A DNA stretch of 64,000 bases from Haematospirillum sp. H4485 (GTDB taxonomy: Bacteria > Pseudomonadota > Alphaproteobacteria > Rhodospirillales > Rhodospirillaceae): contig NZ_JAAVSY010000009.1 in the NCBI RefSeq assembly GCF_012102745.1, positions 40,851 through 104,850 of the forward strand, given 5' to 3'. The notes under the pieces are model-generated. The model worked only from the letters and a program-made list of their open reading frames with translations, searched no databases and was not told where the DNA came from. Position numbers and translations under genes: made by a program. Positions 1 through 12,141 of this stretch are shown one piece after another; the first letter of the stretch is position 1; each line of letters begins with the position of its first letter.

Positions 1-3000
1 CATCAGGGACGTCGTTTCCGTGGCCTGCGCCACAAACTGTTCGAACTCGGATTTACGCAACACCCCTAATGCCATTTGGCGGTTGATCACATTGGCCCGC
101 TCCATCAAGAAAGAAGCGGCTGTCAGGGTCACACCAACCGGGGTATTAATTTCGTGGGAAACGCCGGCTACCAGTTCACCCAGGGATGCCATCTTTTCTG
201 CCTGGATCAGGTCATGGCGGGCGCTGCGCAAATCAGACAAGGCACGCTCTGCCGCCGTGCGCGCCGTTTCCAGTTCCTGCTCGCGCTTCAGCTCGCCAGT
301 AACTTCCCTGAAAATCAGGACCTCCCCCCCGCCAGGCATCACCTGCCGCCGGACCCGCAGTATCCGCCCATCGGCAAAAACAAGGTCAGCACTCTCCATC
401 TCCGAGCCACCATCAGCACCCTGCGAGCGCCCACCCCTTTCCAGAAGACGCACAGCATCGGTATCTGCAGAACCCGGTGCAACGGCAGCTTCCATAACAG
501 ATGACAGGGGCGTTCCCCGTCGTCGCAAACCCGGTGGAATACGGAACAAATCACAGGCCCGTCGGTTCCAGGCCACCAGTCGCCCTTCTGGATCGCAGGC
601 AATCAACGCATCGGGTATGGATTCCAGGGTTGCATCCACCAACCGGCTCTGGCGACCAAGCGTTCTGGCCAATTCGGCTACCTGGGTCTCAAGATCACTG
701 TTCAGGGCCGACAGGTGCTGGTAGAGCCTTGCATTCTCCAAGGCAACAACAGCCTGTGCAGCAAGATAGTGCAAGAACTCCATCCGGGCCGGTGTAAAAA
801 GGCCGGCGGTCCGGGCATGCTCCAGCCATAGCATTCCACCGGGTGCGCCGCCTTTTGAGAGGGGCATGCACAGCAAGGAACGCGTCTGGGTATGACTGAT
901 ATAGGGATCCAGAACGAACGGACCCGTTTTCGTCGCATCATCCAGCAGCACGGGTTCGCCAGTGCTCTCGGCCAAGGCAAAAACAGCCGGACTGAACAGC
1001 ATCGCAACATCATTCTGCCCTGGATCCCCGGTTACAGCAACCGGCCGCCGGATACTGTCCACCCGCGCTGTTGAGGCATCACTTTCAGCCTCGATAGCCC
1101 AGCCATCGCCTCCCCTCAGGAATAACAACCCACGGCTGGCACTTGCAGCACCCATTGTAATTCGTAGAATATTCTCCAGCAGGACCGAGCGCTGAAGCTC
1201 GCCGGAAATAACGCGGGCAGCCCGCATGGCGGTCGCAAGATCAAGACCTCCCTCGCGGGATGTTTTAACCGATCGCCCGGGGCGCTCTCCCACATCATCA
1301 CGCAAATCAACCCAACGGCTGCGCAAAAGAGATACCAGTCCCTCTGCTCCCCAACTGCGTGCAACATCAAGAGCCTGCCGCCGCCACGACAAGGCGATAC
1401 GGGACTGGCGTTGCCCGTCATGGAAGGATGCCGCCATAAGACAAATCAGGATTTCGTCAGCATAAATACCGTTATCCGCTGCTGTCTGGAAGGCTTTGGC
1501 ATACAGGCCCTCGGCCACTGTCAGGCGGAACGATACGCGGGCAACTTCGGCCTCGACCAGCAACAGGCGTTGCAGATGATTCACCGGCCCGATATCAGCT
1601 CGCTCCTGCATCAGGGGCAGAAAGCGCCGCAGTGCCAGCCGCCGCTCGGATTCGCCAACACTGCGACTGTTCAGAATCGTCAGGAGATAGAGCCAGTCAT
1701 AAATGGCGACAGATAATGTACCCTCGATACGGCGTGCAACAGCCGCGATACGACGTGCAAACTCCAGGGCATGACCGTATTCTCCACAAATGACCGCGAG
1801 AAACAGCACAACAATTCCAGCCCCGCCTGCCAGCGCAGGATGTGCCGAATTGAAAAGACGCTCCAGAAAGGCACGCTCCTCCTCAAGAAGCCCGGGAAGA
1901 TCGGCAGATACAAGGCTGTCCTGCATCAAAAGACGGCAGGTACGCTGAACCGTCATCAACCAGGGACGAAAGTCACGGCTTCCCGTGCGCTGGCAGAACT
2001 CCAAGGTTCCTGAGGTTTCAGAGGCCAGCTGGGGCAAAGACCCACCGTTGTAGAAAGCCAGTTCAACAGAAAGTCCCATGGCCATGACAACAGAGCCATC
2101 ATCCCCGATACGGCCTGCCTCGGCGGCACAGGCACGCAACGCATCGCGGGCAGCATGCAGGTTTTCCCCCCAATGCAGCCCAAGGCAACGCGCAGCCAGC
2201 TCTGCCCGAACCCGCATCATCCCGGAAGGCAGAGCGGCAATAAAACGGACTGTACGGCGGGCCAGACTTTCAGCCAGACGGATACGCCCCTCACTGGCAA
2301 CCTGCATAACCGCCGAGGCATGTGCGGCAGCAAGGGATCCCGGCGTCCCACTGTCCAACGCAAGCCGGACGAGCACGGTAACAGCCCGCGGAGACAGGGC
2401 CGGCCCTGATGGGAAGCAAGCTGTTGCCGCTGTAAACAGAAGCCCCACTGCTGCATCCAGCGAGCGACTGGCATCAGAATTTGCACGAGGTTCTGTCGCC
2501 ATCAAACGAGGAAGAAGCCAAGACAACCGAATCTTGGTCAGGATACGGCCAAGCCAATTGTCATCGGGCCGAACATTCAGGCCCATGGAAGCAAGAGCAG
2601 AAACGGCAACAGCCATAGCTTCCGCCCGGTTCCCTTCTGCGGCAAGGGAAAAAATACGGTACTCGAGAGCCGGTGCTGCCGCCGCAACATCCCCCGTCCC
2701 GGCAAGCAAGGCATCCGCAGCATGTTGCAGACTGTCCCTGAAATCCAGTGCACAGGCTGACTCCGCTTGCGCAAGAAAAAGATCATGGGCCAGAACGGGG
2801 TGAGACTGCCATGGATCAGGTCCAAGACTGTCGATACCAGAGACGGCATGATCATAGGCCACAGCATAGGCTGCCAGGGCCGCAGCCCGCCGGGCTGCCT
2901 CGTGCTCCAGCTCGGCCAGACGCCCCCCAAGCCGGGGGTCATCCGGCTCGATATGGCCGGCGCGCACATGATCCAGTGCTGTAAACAAAAGAACAGAGGG

Positions 3001-5112
3001 GGCATCGGTGCCCAATTCCTGACACAGGGTCAGGCCAATCATCTGATGGTGAAGCGCCTGATCCTCTTCCGATATCAGGGAAATAACAGCATCACGAACA
3101 AGATGATGATTGAATATCAGGCAGGGAACACCGTGACCGCCATCCGGATCAGGAACAGGAGCATGAGGCAAAAGCAGAACGCCACGCTCCAGGGCAATAC
3201 CGAGACGCTCGAGAATAACAGCGGGAGCAAGGTGTACAACCCGGGTCAAGAGATCCATGGATACAAGAGATCCAAGACACGCCGCCGTCATCAAAATCTT
3301 GCAGCACTCTGCCCCCAGGTCATCAATGGCTTGACCCAAAGCGTCGCGGGGCTCATGGACAGACAGGTATTCGGCAAGAGCAACACCATCCCAGGACCAC
3401 GTCCATGTGGTACGGTCCAGCACAATTTTCCCTTGGTCATTCAATATACGCAACAGCGTGTGAATCCAGAATGGATTCCCCCCGCTGTGGACAATAAGCA
3501 GGTTGGCCAGCTCCTCTATACCTGATGGAGCACCGCCGAACATATCTGTCAGCAGGGCAACGACATGATCAACCGACAAGGCGCCAAGCGCGACGAGAGG
3601 TGGCATGCTTCCATTACGGTCACTGCGACGCAGCAAGGACGAAACAGGGTGATTGGCCCCCACCGCATCTTCCTGCCACGCGACAACAACCAGTAAGTGG
3701 CGAAGGTCACCCTCGGCCAGGATATAACGTACCAGGGCAATACTGGAGGAATCCGCTTCATGCAGATCGTCCATGACCAGAACCAGGGGCCTGGATGGAC
3801 CGGCAACAGCCTGCAGGAAACGCAAAACAGACCGGAACAATCGCGCCTGGTTCTCACGGAGCGGAAGGGGATCAGGCAAAGGACGGCGGCCAACAATCAA
3901 GGCAAGGTCAGGTACCAGATCCAGCAAAACTCCGAGATAATCCGGTGGCAAAGCCTCAAGACGGGCGCGGGCCGCGTGCAGATCCGCCTCTCCACCCCCC
4001 AGCAGACCAGCAACAAACTCCGAGAAGGCTTCTGCCAGAACACCATGGGGAGACCGGCTTTCGCGTCCACCAAAACGGGCAACCATGACGGCCATCAAAT
4101 GACCGGAAAGCGGAAACACCTCATTCACCAAGGTTGTCTTACCAATCCCGGCCGGTCCGCAAACCATGACAAAACCACCCTCGCCATTAAGAACATTGTC
4201 GCGACAGCGGCGAAGCATCGTGATTTCGCGTGATCGTCCATACAAGCGACTGGGCTGGGCAAACCGTTCAAAACGATCAAAGCGACCGGGGTGGAACCCT
4301 ACGGCACGCGATGACGTATCCGTAGCAGGTACAGGGGAAGCAGAAGGTGTCCGGCATGCCAGAAGGTCAGCCTCAAGGCCAACCAGACTCTGGTATCGGT
4401 CCTCGGGTGCCGGAGCCAGTAACTTGAGTACAATAGCTGCCAACGGGCGTGAAATACCCGGACTGCGCAAGGCAACCTGAACCGACGAAGAACCGGAGCG
4501 TACCAGGTTCCCCGTCAGCATCTCAAAAAGAACGCAACCAAGCGCATAGTAATCATTACGGAAATCATCCGGACGGACAGGTCCGCGACCATCACCATGC
4601 ACGGAACGCATTTGTGGCAGTTCGGGTGGCAAGGGAAATGTCGCCGGATCTGTCCGGTCCAGAACCGCGTCCAGGTCAGCCAAACGTACGGTACCATCAT
4701 GATCAAGAAGAACATTGACAGTTGATACATTGCGGTGCAGAAGGCCTGCCGCATGCAGATACGACAGCGCACGCACAAGCCCGATCGAGGTATCAATGAA
4801 TGTCGTACGGTCAAAGGGACCACGCGAGATCTCGGTTGCCAATGTCCGGGCACCGGTATCAGCCATAACCAGAACAACGCCAGCCTGATCTTCCAGAAAA
4901 TCGACAGCCGGAGGCGTTACAGTCCCCCCCAGACGAACAAGGAGCCGATACTCGCGGTACAAACGCTCGACGGCATCCAGAGACGGCAGGCCGGTGTTGA
5001 TATATTTAACCACAACAGCAAGGGCATCGCTATCGCGCCGACCGCGCCATACTGTATGTATACGCCCAGCATGGAGGCATGATTCCAAAGTGTAACCACT
5101 AATCAGGCGCAT
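1..5112 (-). CDS. Giant multidomain sensor: kinase-like domain / AAA ATPase / GAF / PAS / histidine kinase (C-terminus off window)
   Basis: The reading frame is open from 5112 to the left edge (1704 codons seen), so the protein is partial. Residues 1-270 resemble a Ser/Thr protein kinase: K36 in VVVKYIN is kept, but the catalytic loop reads HRN at 126-128 where HRD or HKD is expected, and DFG is DLD at 146-148. A P-loop (GPAGIGKTT) starts at residue 319 and an acidic Walker B (VLVMDDLHEAD) lies near 448. A long helical region follows, then GAF at about 1300-1465, PAS at about 1490-1605, and a histidine kinase H-box (GVSHEINTP, His about 1653). The ATP-binding HATPase domain must lie beyond the window. 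The order matches the known trifunctional kinase/ATPase/sensor histidine kinase family. The start is the ATG at 5112 with GGGGAG upstream; in-frame GTG codons further up are possible. The first domain is probably a pseudokinase, by inference from the lost catalytic Asp. Confidence 0.85.
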   Translation of the reverse strand, partial: MRLISGYTLESCLHAGRIHTVWRGRRDSDALAVVVKYINTGLPSLDAVERLYREYRLLVRLGGTVTPPAVDFLEDQAGVVLVMADTGARTLATEISRGPFDRTTFIDTSIGLVRALSYLHAAGLLHRNVSTVNVLLDHDGTVRLADLDAVLDRTDPATFPLPPELPQMRSVHGDGRGPVRPDDFRNDYYALGCVLFEMLTGNLVRSGSSSVQVALRSPGISRPLAAIVLKLLAPAPEDRYQSLVGLEADLLACRTPSASPVPATDTSSRAVGFHPGRFDRFERFAQPSRLYGRSREITMLRRCRDNVLNGEGGFVMVCGPAGIGKTTLVNEVFPLSGHLMAVMVARFGGRESRSPHGVLAEAFSEFVAGLLGGGEADLHAARARLEALPPDYLGVLLDLVPDLALIVGRRPLPDPLPLRENQARLFRSVLRFLQAVAGPSRPLVLVMDDLHEADSSSIALVRYILAEGDLRHLLVVVAWQEDAVGANHPVSSLLRRSDRNGSMPPLVALGALSVDHVVALLTDMFGGAPSGIEELANLLIVHSGGNPFWIHTLLRILNDQGKIVLDRTTWTWSWDGVALAEYLSVHEPRDALGQAIDDLGAECCKILMTAACLGSLVSMDLLTRVVHLAPAVILERLGIALERGVLLLPHAPVPDPDGGHGVPCLIFNHHLVRDAVISLISEEDQALHHQMIGLTLCQELGTDAPSVLLFTALDHVRAGHIEPDDPRLGGRLAELEHEAARRAAALAAYAVAYDHAVSGIDSLGPDPWQSHPVLAHDLFLAQAESACALDFRDSLQHAADALLAGTGDVAAAAPALEYRIFSLAAEGNRAEAMAVAVSALASMGLNVRPDDNWLGRILTKIRLSWLLPRLMATEPRANSDASRSLDAAVGLLFTAATACFPSGPALSPRAVTVLVRLALDSGTPGSLAAAHASAVMQVASEGRIRLAESLARRTVRFIAALPSGMMRVRAELAARCLGLHWGENLHAARDALRACAAEAGRIGDDGSVVMAMGLSVELAFYNGGSLPQLASETSGTLEFCQRTGSRDFRPWLMTVQRTCRLLMQDSLVSADLPGLLEEERAFLERLFNSAHPALAGGAGIVVLFLAVICGEYGHALEFARRIAAVARRIEGTLSVAIYDWLYLLTILNSRSVGESERRLALRRFLPLMQERADIGPVNHLQRLLLVEAEVARVSFRLTVAEGLYAKAFQTAADNGIYADEILICLMAASFHDGQRQSRIALSWRRQALDVARSWGAEGLVSLLRSRWVDLRDDVGERPGRSVKTSREGGLDLATAMRAARVISGELQRSVLLENILRITMGAASASRGLLFLRGGDGWAIEAESDASTARVDSIRRPVAVTGDPGQNDVAMLFSPAVFALAESTGEPVLLDDATKTGPFVLDPYISHTQTRSLLCMPLSKGGAPGGMLWLEHARTAGLFTPARMEFLHYLAAQAVVALENARLYQHLSALNSDLETQVAELARTLGRQSRLVDATLESIPDALIACDPEGRLVAWNRRACDLFRIPPGLRRRGTPLSSVMEAAVAPGSADTDAVRLLERGGRSQGADGGSEMESADLVFADGRILRVRRQVMPGGGEVLIFREVTGELKREQELETARTAAERALSDLRSARHDLIQAEKMASLGELVAGVSHEINTPVGVTLTAASFLMERANVINRQMALGVLRKSEFEQFVAQATETTSLM

Positions 5113-5307
5113 AGAGAACCGGACTCCCCGGCTGAATGTCAAGAAGCGATCATACACAATGGCAGGATAACGTGTCACAATCACTCGCCATTAACGGATT
5201 ATGCGCAAATATTGACGACGGGGACATGCAATGGCATGACCATAAAGGGGCTTTTACTTTTCATTTCCATCCCCGGATTATCTCGTCCTCTTCTCTGGAA
5301 TGGCTCC

Positions 5308-6435
5308 ATGTCTTTCCCTGACAGTGTCCCGGTCCTTCGCCCTTCCCTTCCACGGACGGAACATCTCCTTCCATGGCTGAAACAGATCGATGAAACGCGC
5401 ATCTATTCCAACCACGGACCACTGGCCAATCTGTTCCGGGCCAACCTTGCGTCCTGTCTTGGTGCCCCTCCTGACGCAATCGTCCTTTCCAGCAGCGGAA
5501 CAGCAGCCTTGACCATGGCACTGCTGGCTCTGGATCTGCCGCGTCCCTCGGCGTGCGCCATTCCGGCCTGGACCTTTCCGGCCTGCGCCCATGCTGTCCT
5601 GGCTGCCGGTCTGGAACCTGTACTGTTGGATGTCAGCCAGAATGGCTGGACCATCACTCCGGATTCCGTGCTGGCCGCAGCACACAACCGCCACAAAGGT
5701 GCCCCCCCCTTGCGCGCAGCCATGCCTGTCAGGGCCTTCGGACAACCACTGGATCCAGCAGCCTGGGAAGACCTGCAAGACAATCACAACATTGCCGTCG
5801 TCATTGACTCTGCATCAGGGTTTGACAGCCTGCGTATTACACATATTCCGCAAGTTGTCAGCCTTCACGCCACCAAATGCTTTGGTATCGGGGAAGGTGG
5901 GTTTATCGTATCGCTTGATCTCGCATTCTGTCGTGCTGCCGCATGCTGCGGAAATTTCGGTTACCTCGGGGTACGCAATGCAGAGCGGATCGCAATCAAT
6001 GGCAAGCTGAGTGAATATCACGCAGCCGTAGGCCTCGCGGCTTTGGAGGAATGGCCGGAACGCCGGTCCCGTCAATACAGCGTCGCCAGGGCCATGCGCC
6101 GGTCGTTGTCCACGGTCGATGAGATAAGCCTGCTTCCCGGATGGGGGCAGGACTGGATTACCTCTACATGCCTGGTATCGGCAAAGCCCGCTATCATAGA
6201 AAACTTGGAGAGGGATATGGCACGGGCACATATTGAAACCCGCCGCTGGTGGCCGTGTCCCTTGCCGGAGCAACCCGCCTTCGCATCCTTCTCGGCACAC
6301 GATACACCCGTCGCACAGCATCTGGCACGCAGCACAATCGGGCTTCCTTTTTCCGAAGACATGGATCACGAAACGATACAGCGCATTGCAAATACGGCTC
6401 GCGTACACATCCGCCAGAAACAGCCCACAGCATGA
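5308..6435 (+). CDS. DegT/DnrJ/EryC1/StrS family PLP-dependent aminotransferase
   Basis: The 375-residue protein has the fold-type I layout of sugar aminotransferases. SSSGTAALTMALLAL near the N-terminus is the cofactor phosphate-binding turn, VIDSASGFDS carries the Asp that contacts the pyridine nitrogen, and SLHATKCFGIGEGG holds the Lys expected to bind PLP. The family transaminates keto sugars, usually for surface polysaccharide or antibiotic sugars; the true substrate here is unknown. ATG 5308 is preferred because homology begins just after it; an in-frame ATG at 5212 would add 32 unlike residues. It heads a cassette with an acyl carrier protein, an SDR and a hexapeptide acyltransferase, and is transcribed away from the giant sensor gene. 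That setting suggests an acylated amino product. Other PLP chemistry, such as dehydration, cannot be excluded. Confidence 0.85.
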   Translation: MSFPDSVPVLRPSLPRTEHLLPWLKQIDETRIYSNHGPLANLFRANLASCLGAPPDAIVLSSSGTAALTMALLALDLPRPSACAIPAWTFPACAHAVLAAGLEPVLLDVSQNGWTITPDSVLAAAHNRHKGAPPLRAAMPVRAFGQPLDPAAWEDLQDNHNIAVVIDSASGFDSLRITHIPQVVSLHATKCFGIGEGGFIVSLDLAFCRAAACCGNFGYLGVRNAERIAINGKLSEYHAAVGLAALEEWPERRSRQYSVARAMRRSLSTVDEISLLPGWGQDWITSTCLVSAKPAIIENLERDMARAHIETRRWWPCPLPEQPAFASFSAHDTPVAQHLARSTIGLPFSEDMDHETIQRIANTARVHIRQKQPTA

Positions 6436-6487
6436 ACAAACCATATGCCTTCAGGGCACCAAATACCAAAGAAGGATACCCGTACCC

Positions 6488-6733
6488 ATGTCTGCCCGTC
6501 GTCGTTTGATTGATACATTCCTGCACAGCCTGGACTTGCCCGAGGGTATTGATATCCATTCCTTGGCCTATCGCGCCGTGCCCGCTTGGGATTCTGTTGG
6601 ACACATGCAGTTGGTCGCTGCCATAGAAAATAATTTCGAAGTCATGATGGAAACACAGGATATCATAGAACTGTCGAGCTTTGATAAAGCCGTCGAGATT
6701 CTTGAGCGGTACGGTATCGATGTATCACGCTGA
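6488..6733 (+). CDS. Acyl carrier protein
   Basis: An 81-residue acidic helical protein with the phosphopantetheine attachment motif WDSVGHMQL; S36 is the predicted site. It lies between the aminotransferase and the SDR and overlaps the SDR start by 14 bases, so the three are probably translated together. Its sequence differs from the usual fatty-acid AcpP (no DSLDTVEL motif), which points to a dedicated carrier for this cassette rather than the housekeeping one. It would need a 4'-phosphopantetheinyl transferase encoded elsewhere. The start at 6488 is 52 bases after the aminotransferase stop, with AAGGA upstream. Confidence 0.85.
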   Translation: MSARRRLIDTFLHSLDLPEGIDIHSLAYRAVPAWDSVGHMQLVAAIENNFEVMMETQDIIELSSFDKAVEILERYGIDVSR

Positions 6734-7478
6734 TCTGTCAGGCAAAGTCGCCCTTGTCACAGGGGGAAGCCGTGGCATTGGCCAAGCCATTGCAAGATCT
6801 TTGGCCCGATCCGGAGCACAGGTCATTATTACCGGACGACAATCCCGGGAAACCCTGAATAAAACAGCCACGGCAATCCGCGCAGAGACAGGGCAGGACT
6901 GTCTTGCCCTGCTTTCAGATGCCGCTGACCCAAAGGCTGTATCCGATCTGTACAGGACAATTGATACCCGATGCAAACGGCTGGACATTCTGGTCAACAA
7001 TGCCGGTATTCTGGACGATGCCAGACTGGGCATGATCAGTCCTGACAGGATGGACCAGATGTTACGAACCAACCTGGGGGCTGCCCTCTTGAACCTGCAA
7101 ACAGCCAGCCGCCTAATGCGCCGTGGAAAGCGCGGGGGTGCTGTGGTTACAATCAGCTCGATTATCGGGCTGCGCGGAAATGCAGGACAGGTTGCCTACG
7201 CCTCGGCCAAGGCGGGCCTTATCGGCATGACGCTGTCTGCTGCCAAGGAACTGGGGCGTGACCACATACGGGTCAATGCCGTAGCACCGGGCTTCATCGA
7301 TACAGCCATGACAGAACACCTGGATGAAAAAACGCGACAGAATCACATGGACAGCATTCCAATGGGGCGGCCAGGTACACCCGATGATGTCGCCAGCGCT
7401 GTTTGCTTTCTGGCATCCGATGCCGCATCGTACATTACCGGTCAAACACTGGGCATCGACGGCGGCATGGTGATCTGA
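6720..7478 (+). CDS. SDR family oxidoreductase, FabG-like (3-oxoacyl-ACP reductase type)
   Basis: A 252-residue classical short-chain dehydrogenase. The cofactor motif GGSRGIG is near residue 15, NNAG follows, the catalytic Ser is in TISSIIG, and YASAK carries the Tyr and Lys. The C-terminus (YITGQTLGIDGGMVI) is typical of FabG-type enzymes, which reduce 3-oxoacyl-ACP with NADPH. Its place directly after an acyl carrier protein makes an ACP-bound or keto-sugar substrate likely, but SDR substrates cannot be told from motifs alone. The ATG at 6720 overlaps the end of the ACP gene; an earlier in-frame start at 6681 would overlap it further and lacks homology. Confidence 0.85.
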   Translation: MYHADLSGKVALVTGGSRGIGQAIARSLARSGAQVIITGRQSRETLNKTATAIRAETGQDCLALLSDAADPKAVSDLYRTIDTRCKRLDILVNNAGILDDARLGMISPDRMDQMLRTNLGAALLNLQTASRLMRRGKRGGAVVTISSIIGLRGNAGQVAYASAKAGLIGMTLSAAKELGRDHIRVNAVAPGFIDTAMTEHLDEKTRQNHMDSIPMGRPGTPDDVASAVCFLASDAASYITGQTLGIDGGMVI

Positions 7479-7505
7479 CACGACAGCAGAAAGGCGAGGA
7501 AGAGC

Positions 7506-8153
7506 ATGCAACGCCTGATCATTGTTGGCGCAGGCAGCCTTGGTCGTGAAGTTGCCGTGTACGCCAGCCAGTGCCCGGACTTCCAGGTTCCCGTTCTTTT
7601 TCTGGATGACACGGGTGCAAGGCCGGATATAGCGGGTCTTTCCCTGCCACAGCCTGAGCCCATAGAGCACTGGCAACCCTCGCAGGGCGACAGGGTTATT
7701 GTTGCGCTGGGTGACCCAGAAAATCGCCTTTCCCTTGCACAACGACTACACGACCTGGGCGCCCTGTTTGCCCCGCCGCTTGTTCATCCACTGGCATGGC
7801 CTGCGCCTGGTATCCAACCGGGCCCGGGTTGTGTCATTGCACCATTTGTCACCATAGGAACCGGGGCCAGCCTAGGAGCACATGTGCTGGCCAATACTCA
7901 CGCGGCCATAGGTCATGATGCCAGAGTTGGCGATGGATCAACCCTTGGCCCACACAGTGTGCTCAATGGGTGGGTTGAAACGGGTCGCTGCGTCCTGATT
8001 GGATCAGGGGCCGTTGTCACAGCACGATGCCAGATAGGAAATCATGGGCGTGTTGCTGCGGGCTCCGTTGTCTATACACATGTCGGACCAGGATTGACTG
8101 CATCGGGGAACCCGGCACGGGCTTTCCCCATGCCCGCAGCAGTCGGAAAATGA
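7506..8153 (+). CDS. NeuD/PglD-like sugar O- or N-acyltransferase (left-handed beta-helix)
   Basis: The 215-residue protein starts with a Rossmann-like segment (IIVGAGSLGREVA) that in NeuD and PglD binds the nucleotide sugar. It continues with imperfect hexapeptide repeats from about residue 100 (PGCVIAPFVTIGTGASLGAHVLANTHAAIGHD in parts), the acyl-CoA-binding left-handed beta-helix. His in AAIGHD is the usual catalytic base. It ends SGNPAR, as most hexapeptide acyltransferases do. It lies 27 bases after the SDR and closes the four-gene cassette. With an aminotransferase upstream, acylation of a newly made amino sugar is the simplest reading; the acyl donor could be CoA or the adjacent ACP. 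Confidence 0.85.
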   Translation: MQRLIIVGAGSLGREVAVYASQCPDFQVPVLFLDDTGARPDIAGLSLPQPEPIEHWQPSQGDRVIVALGDPENRLSLAQRLHDLGALFAPPLVHPLAWPAPGIQPGPGCVIAPFVTIGTGASLGAHVLANTHAAIGHDARVGDGSTLGPHSVLNGWVETGRCVLIGSGAVVTARCQIGNHGRVAAGSVVYTHVGPGLTASGNPARAFPMPAAVGK

Positions 8154-8396
8154 CAAGCCTGCCATTGTCGGATGCATGCAGGAAAGAGCGTCGTTTATAC
8201 CGCTATCCTGTCCAGATGAATGCACAACAACAACCGGGCAACACCTTGCCGTCATAAAAAAGCTCGCCGCACCATGCGCCAATGCACTAGAATGCTGCGC
8301 TGTGACAGAAACTGGTAACAGAATGGTGTCGGCGTTTTTTTTATAGCCTGCATCTTTTGTTGTTGCGTGTGACGTGTGCAAGAATAGAGGACTTTT

Positions 8397-8612
8397 ATGG
8401 CTCGCAAACCAATAGAACTCGGACAGCGATTCAGGGGGGTTGAAAACCCGCGCTCGCTCTGGGAAGTAGAGTTCCTTTATACGGATGGCCACGGCGTTCC
8501 GCATGCCCGGTTGCGCAATCTGACAACCCGTGTGGATTCCAGAACGTACAGCTGTGATGTCATTTCTGACCAGCGCCGGTTCCGCCAGGTTGAACTGGAA
8601 ACAGCCGAGTAA
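8397..8612 (+). CDS. Small conserved hypothetical protein
   Basis: A 71-residue basic protein with no signal peptide or membrane segment. It begins MARKPIELGQRF and contains alternating hydrophobic and charged residues (WEVEFLYTDGHG, HARLRNL), suggesting a small beta-rich fold. A clear ribosome site (AGAGGA) precedes the ATG and a hairpin terminator-like element follows, so it appears to be a monocistronic gene. The preceding 240 bases have no gene; T-rich 8333-8341 lies in it. I do not recognise a function. Confidence 0.65.
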   Translation: MARKPIELGQRFRGVENPRSLWEVEFLYTDGHGVPHARLRNLTTRVDSRTYSCDVISDQRRFRQVELETAE

Positions 8613-8634
8613 GATATCCCGCTGCCAAAAGAAA

Positions 8635-8670
8635 CGCGCGCCATATTGCAAGACTGGCGTGCGCTTCTTT
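8635..8670 (+). terminator. Hairpin terminator after the small hypothetical gene
   Basis: Arms at 8635-8643 and 8655-8663 pair over nine positions with one G-U, loop of 11, followed by CTTCTTT. It sits 22 bases after the stop of the gene ending at 8612. Confidence 0.55.
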
Positions 8671-8800
8671 ATGTCTGCACAAAAGCAACAAAAGACCGAA
8701 CCCACAGAAGGCAGAACCATTAAAAGTAGTATTAATCTGGAATTATACGCGAATAAGGTTTAGGCTCTGGTGACAGACAGCACTGATGGGGAAGCTCTGC

Positions 8801-9181
8801 ATGTCCATACGCCTGAATCATCTACCCGCAACAATGACAACGCGGAATACCGACGCCGGACTCAGATACCTTGAGCGCTGCCTTATGCTGTTCAAGACCA
8901 TTGATCCGGATATCCCGCTCAACAGCGTGATTGTCTTCGTGCAGGCCTGCCTTGGGCACACCAAGGATGTCTGCTTCCGGGACCTTGCAAGGCAACTGCG
9001 AACCTCAACCCCAACGATAGGGCGGCAAGTTGCAGTCCTGGCGGGAAGCGCTGGCGGACTGGGGCTTGTCAGAACCCAACCGGACCAAGACGACGCGCGG
9101 CGGCGTATCATCGTACTCAGCCCCAAAGGTGAGACGATCAGGGAACAGCTTGTAGACAGGCACGGCCGCCTGCATGGCTGA
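8801..9181 (+). CDS. MarR-like winged-helix DNA-binding protein
   Basis: A 126-residue protein. The middle (FRDLARQLRTSTPTIGRQVAVL) looks like a helix-turn-helix, followed by a wing-like turn (VRTQPDQDDARRRIIVLSPKGE) with the D-x-R pattern common in MarR regulators. Likely a transcription regulator; the target is unknown. The ATG at 8801 has GGGGAAG six bases upstream and is preferred over ATG 8786, which has none. It converges on secA, whose stop is only 25 bases away. The inserted AGSAGG in the recognition region is unusual for MarR proteins and may weaken the prediction. Confidence 0.65.
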   Translation: MSIRLNHLPATMTTRNTDAGLRYLERCLMLFKTIDPDIPLNSVIVFVQACLGHTKDVCFRDLARQLRTSTPTIGRQVAVLAGSAGGLGLVRTQPDQDDARRRIIVLSPKGETIREQLVDRHGRLHG

Positions 9182-9206
9182 TGCCCTGACTCCGGGATCC
9201 ATTCAA

Positions 9207-11912
<2,706 letters not shown>

Positions 11913-12141
11913 TAAAAACCTCAAGACATCATGGGGCGTAACGACACAGGGACATATCGTACAAGGCCGCGACCACACATAGTGCCTGCCATCGGCAGTG
12001 TCAACGAAAGCGCGGATTTTATGCCGCCGCAAGCCTTGCCAGAAAGCGCTATCTGTGGTGTTGTACTGCCCGTTCCGGGGTTGCCTGTACACCCGGATTG
12101 TGTGGTCTGCTGTCTCCATTGGGGTTCAAAGAGGGTTTGTC

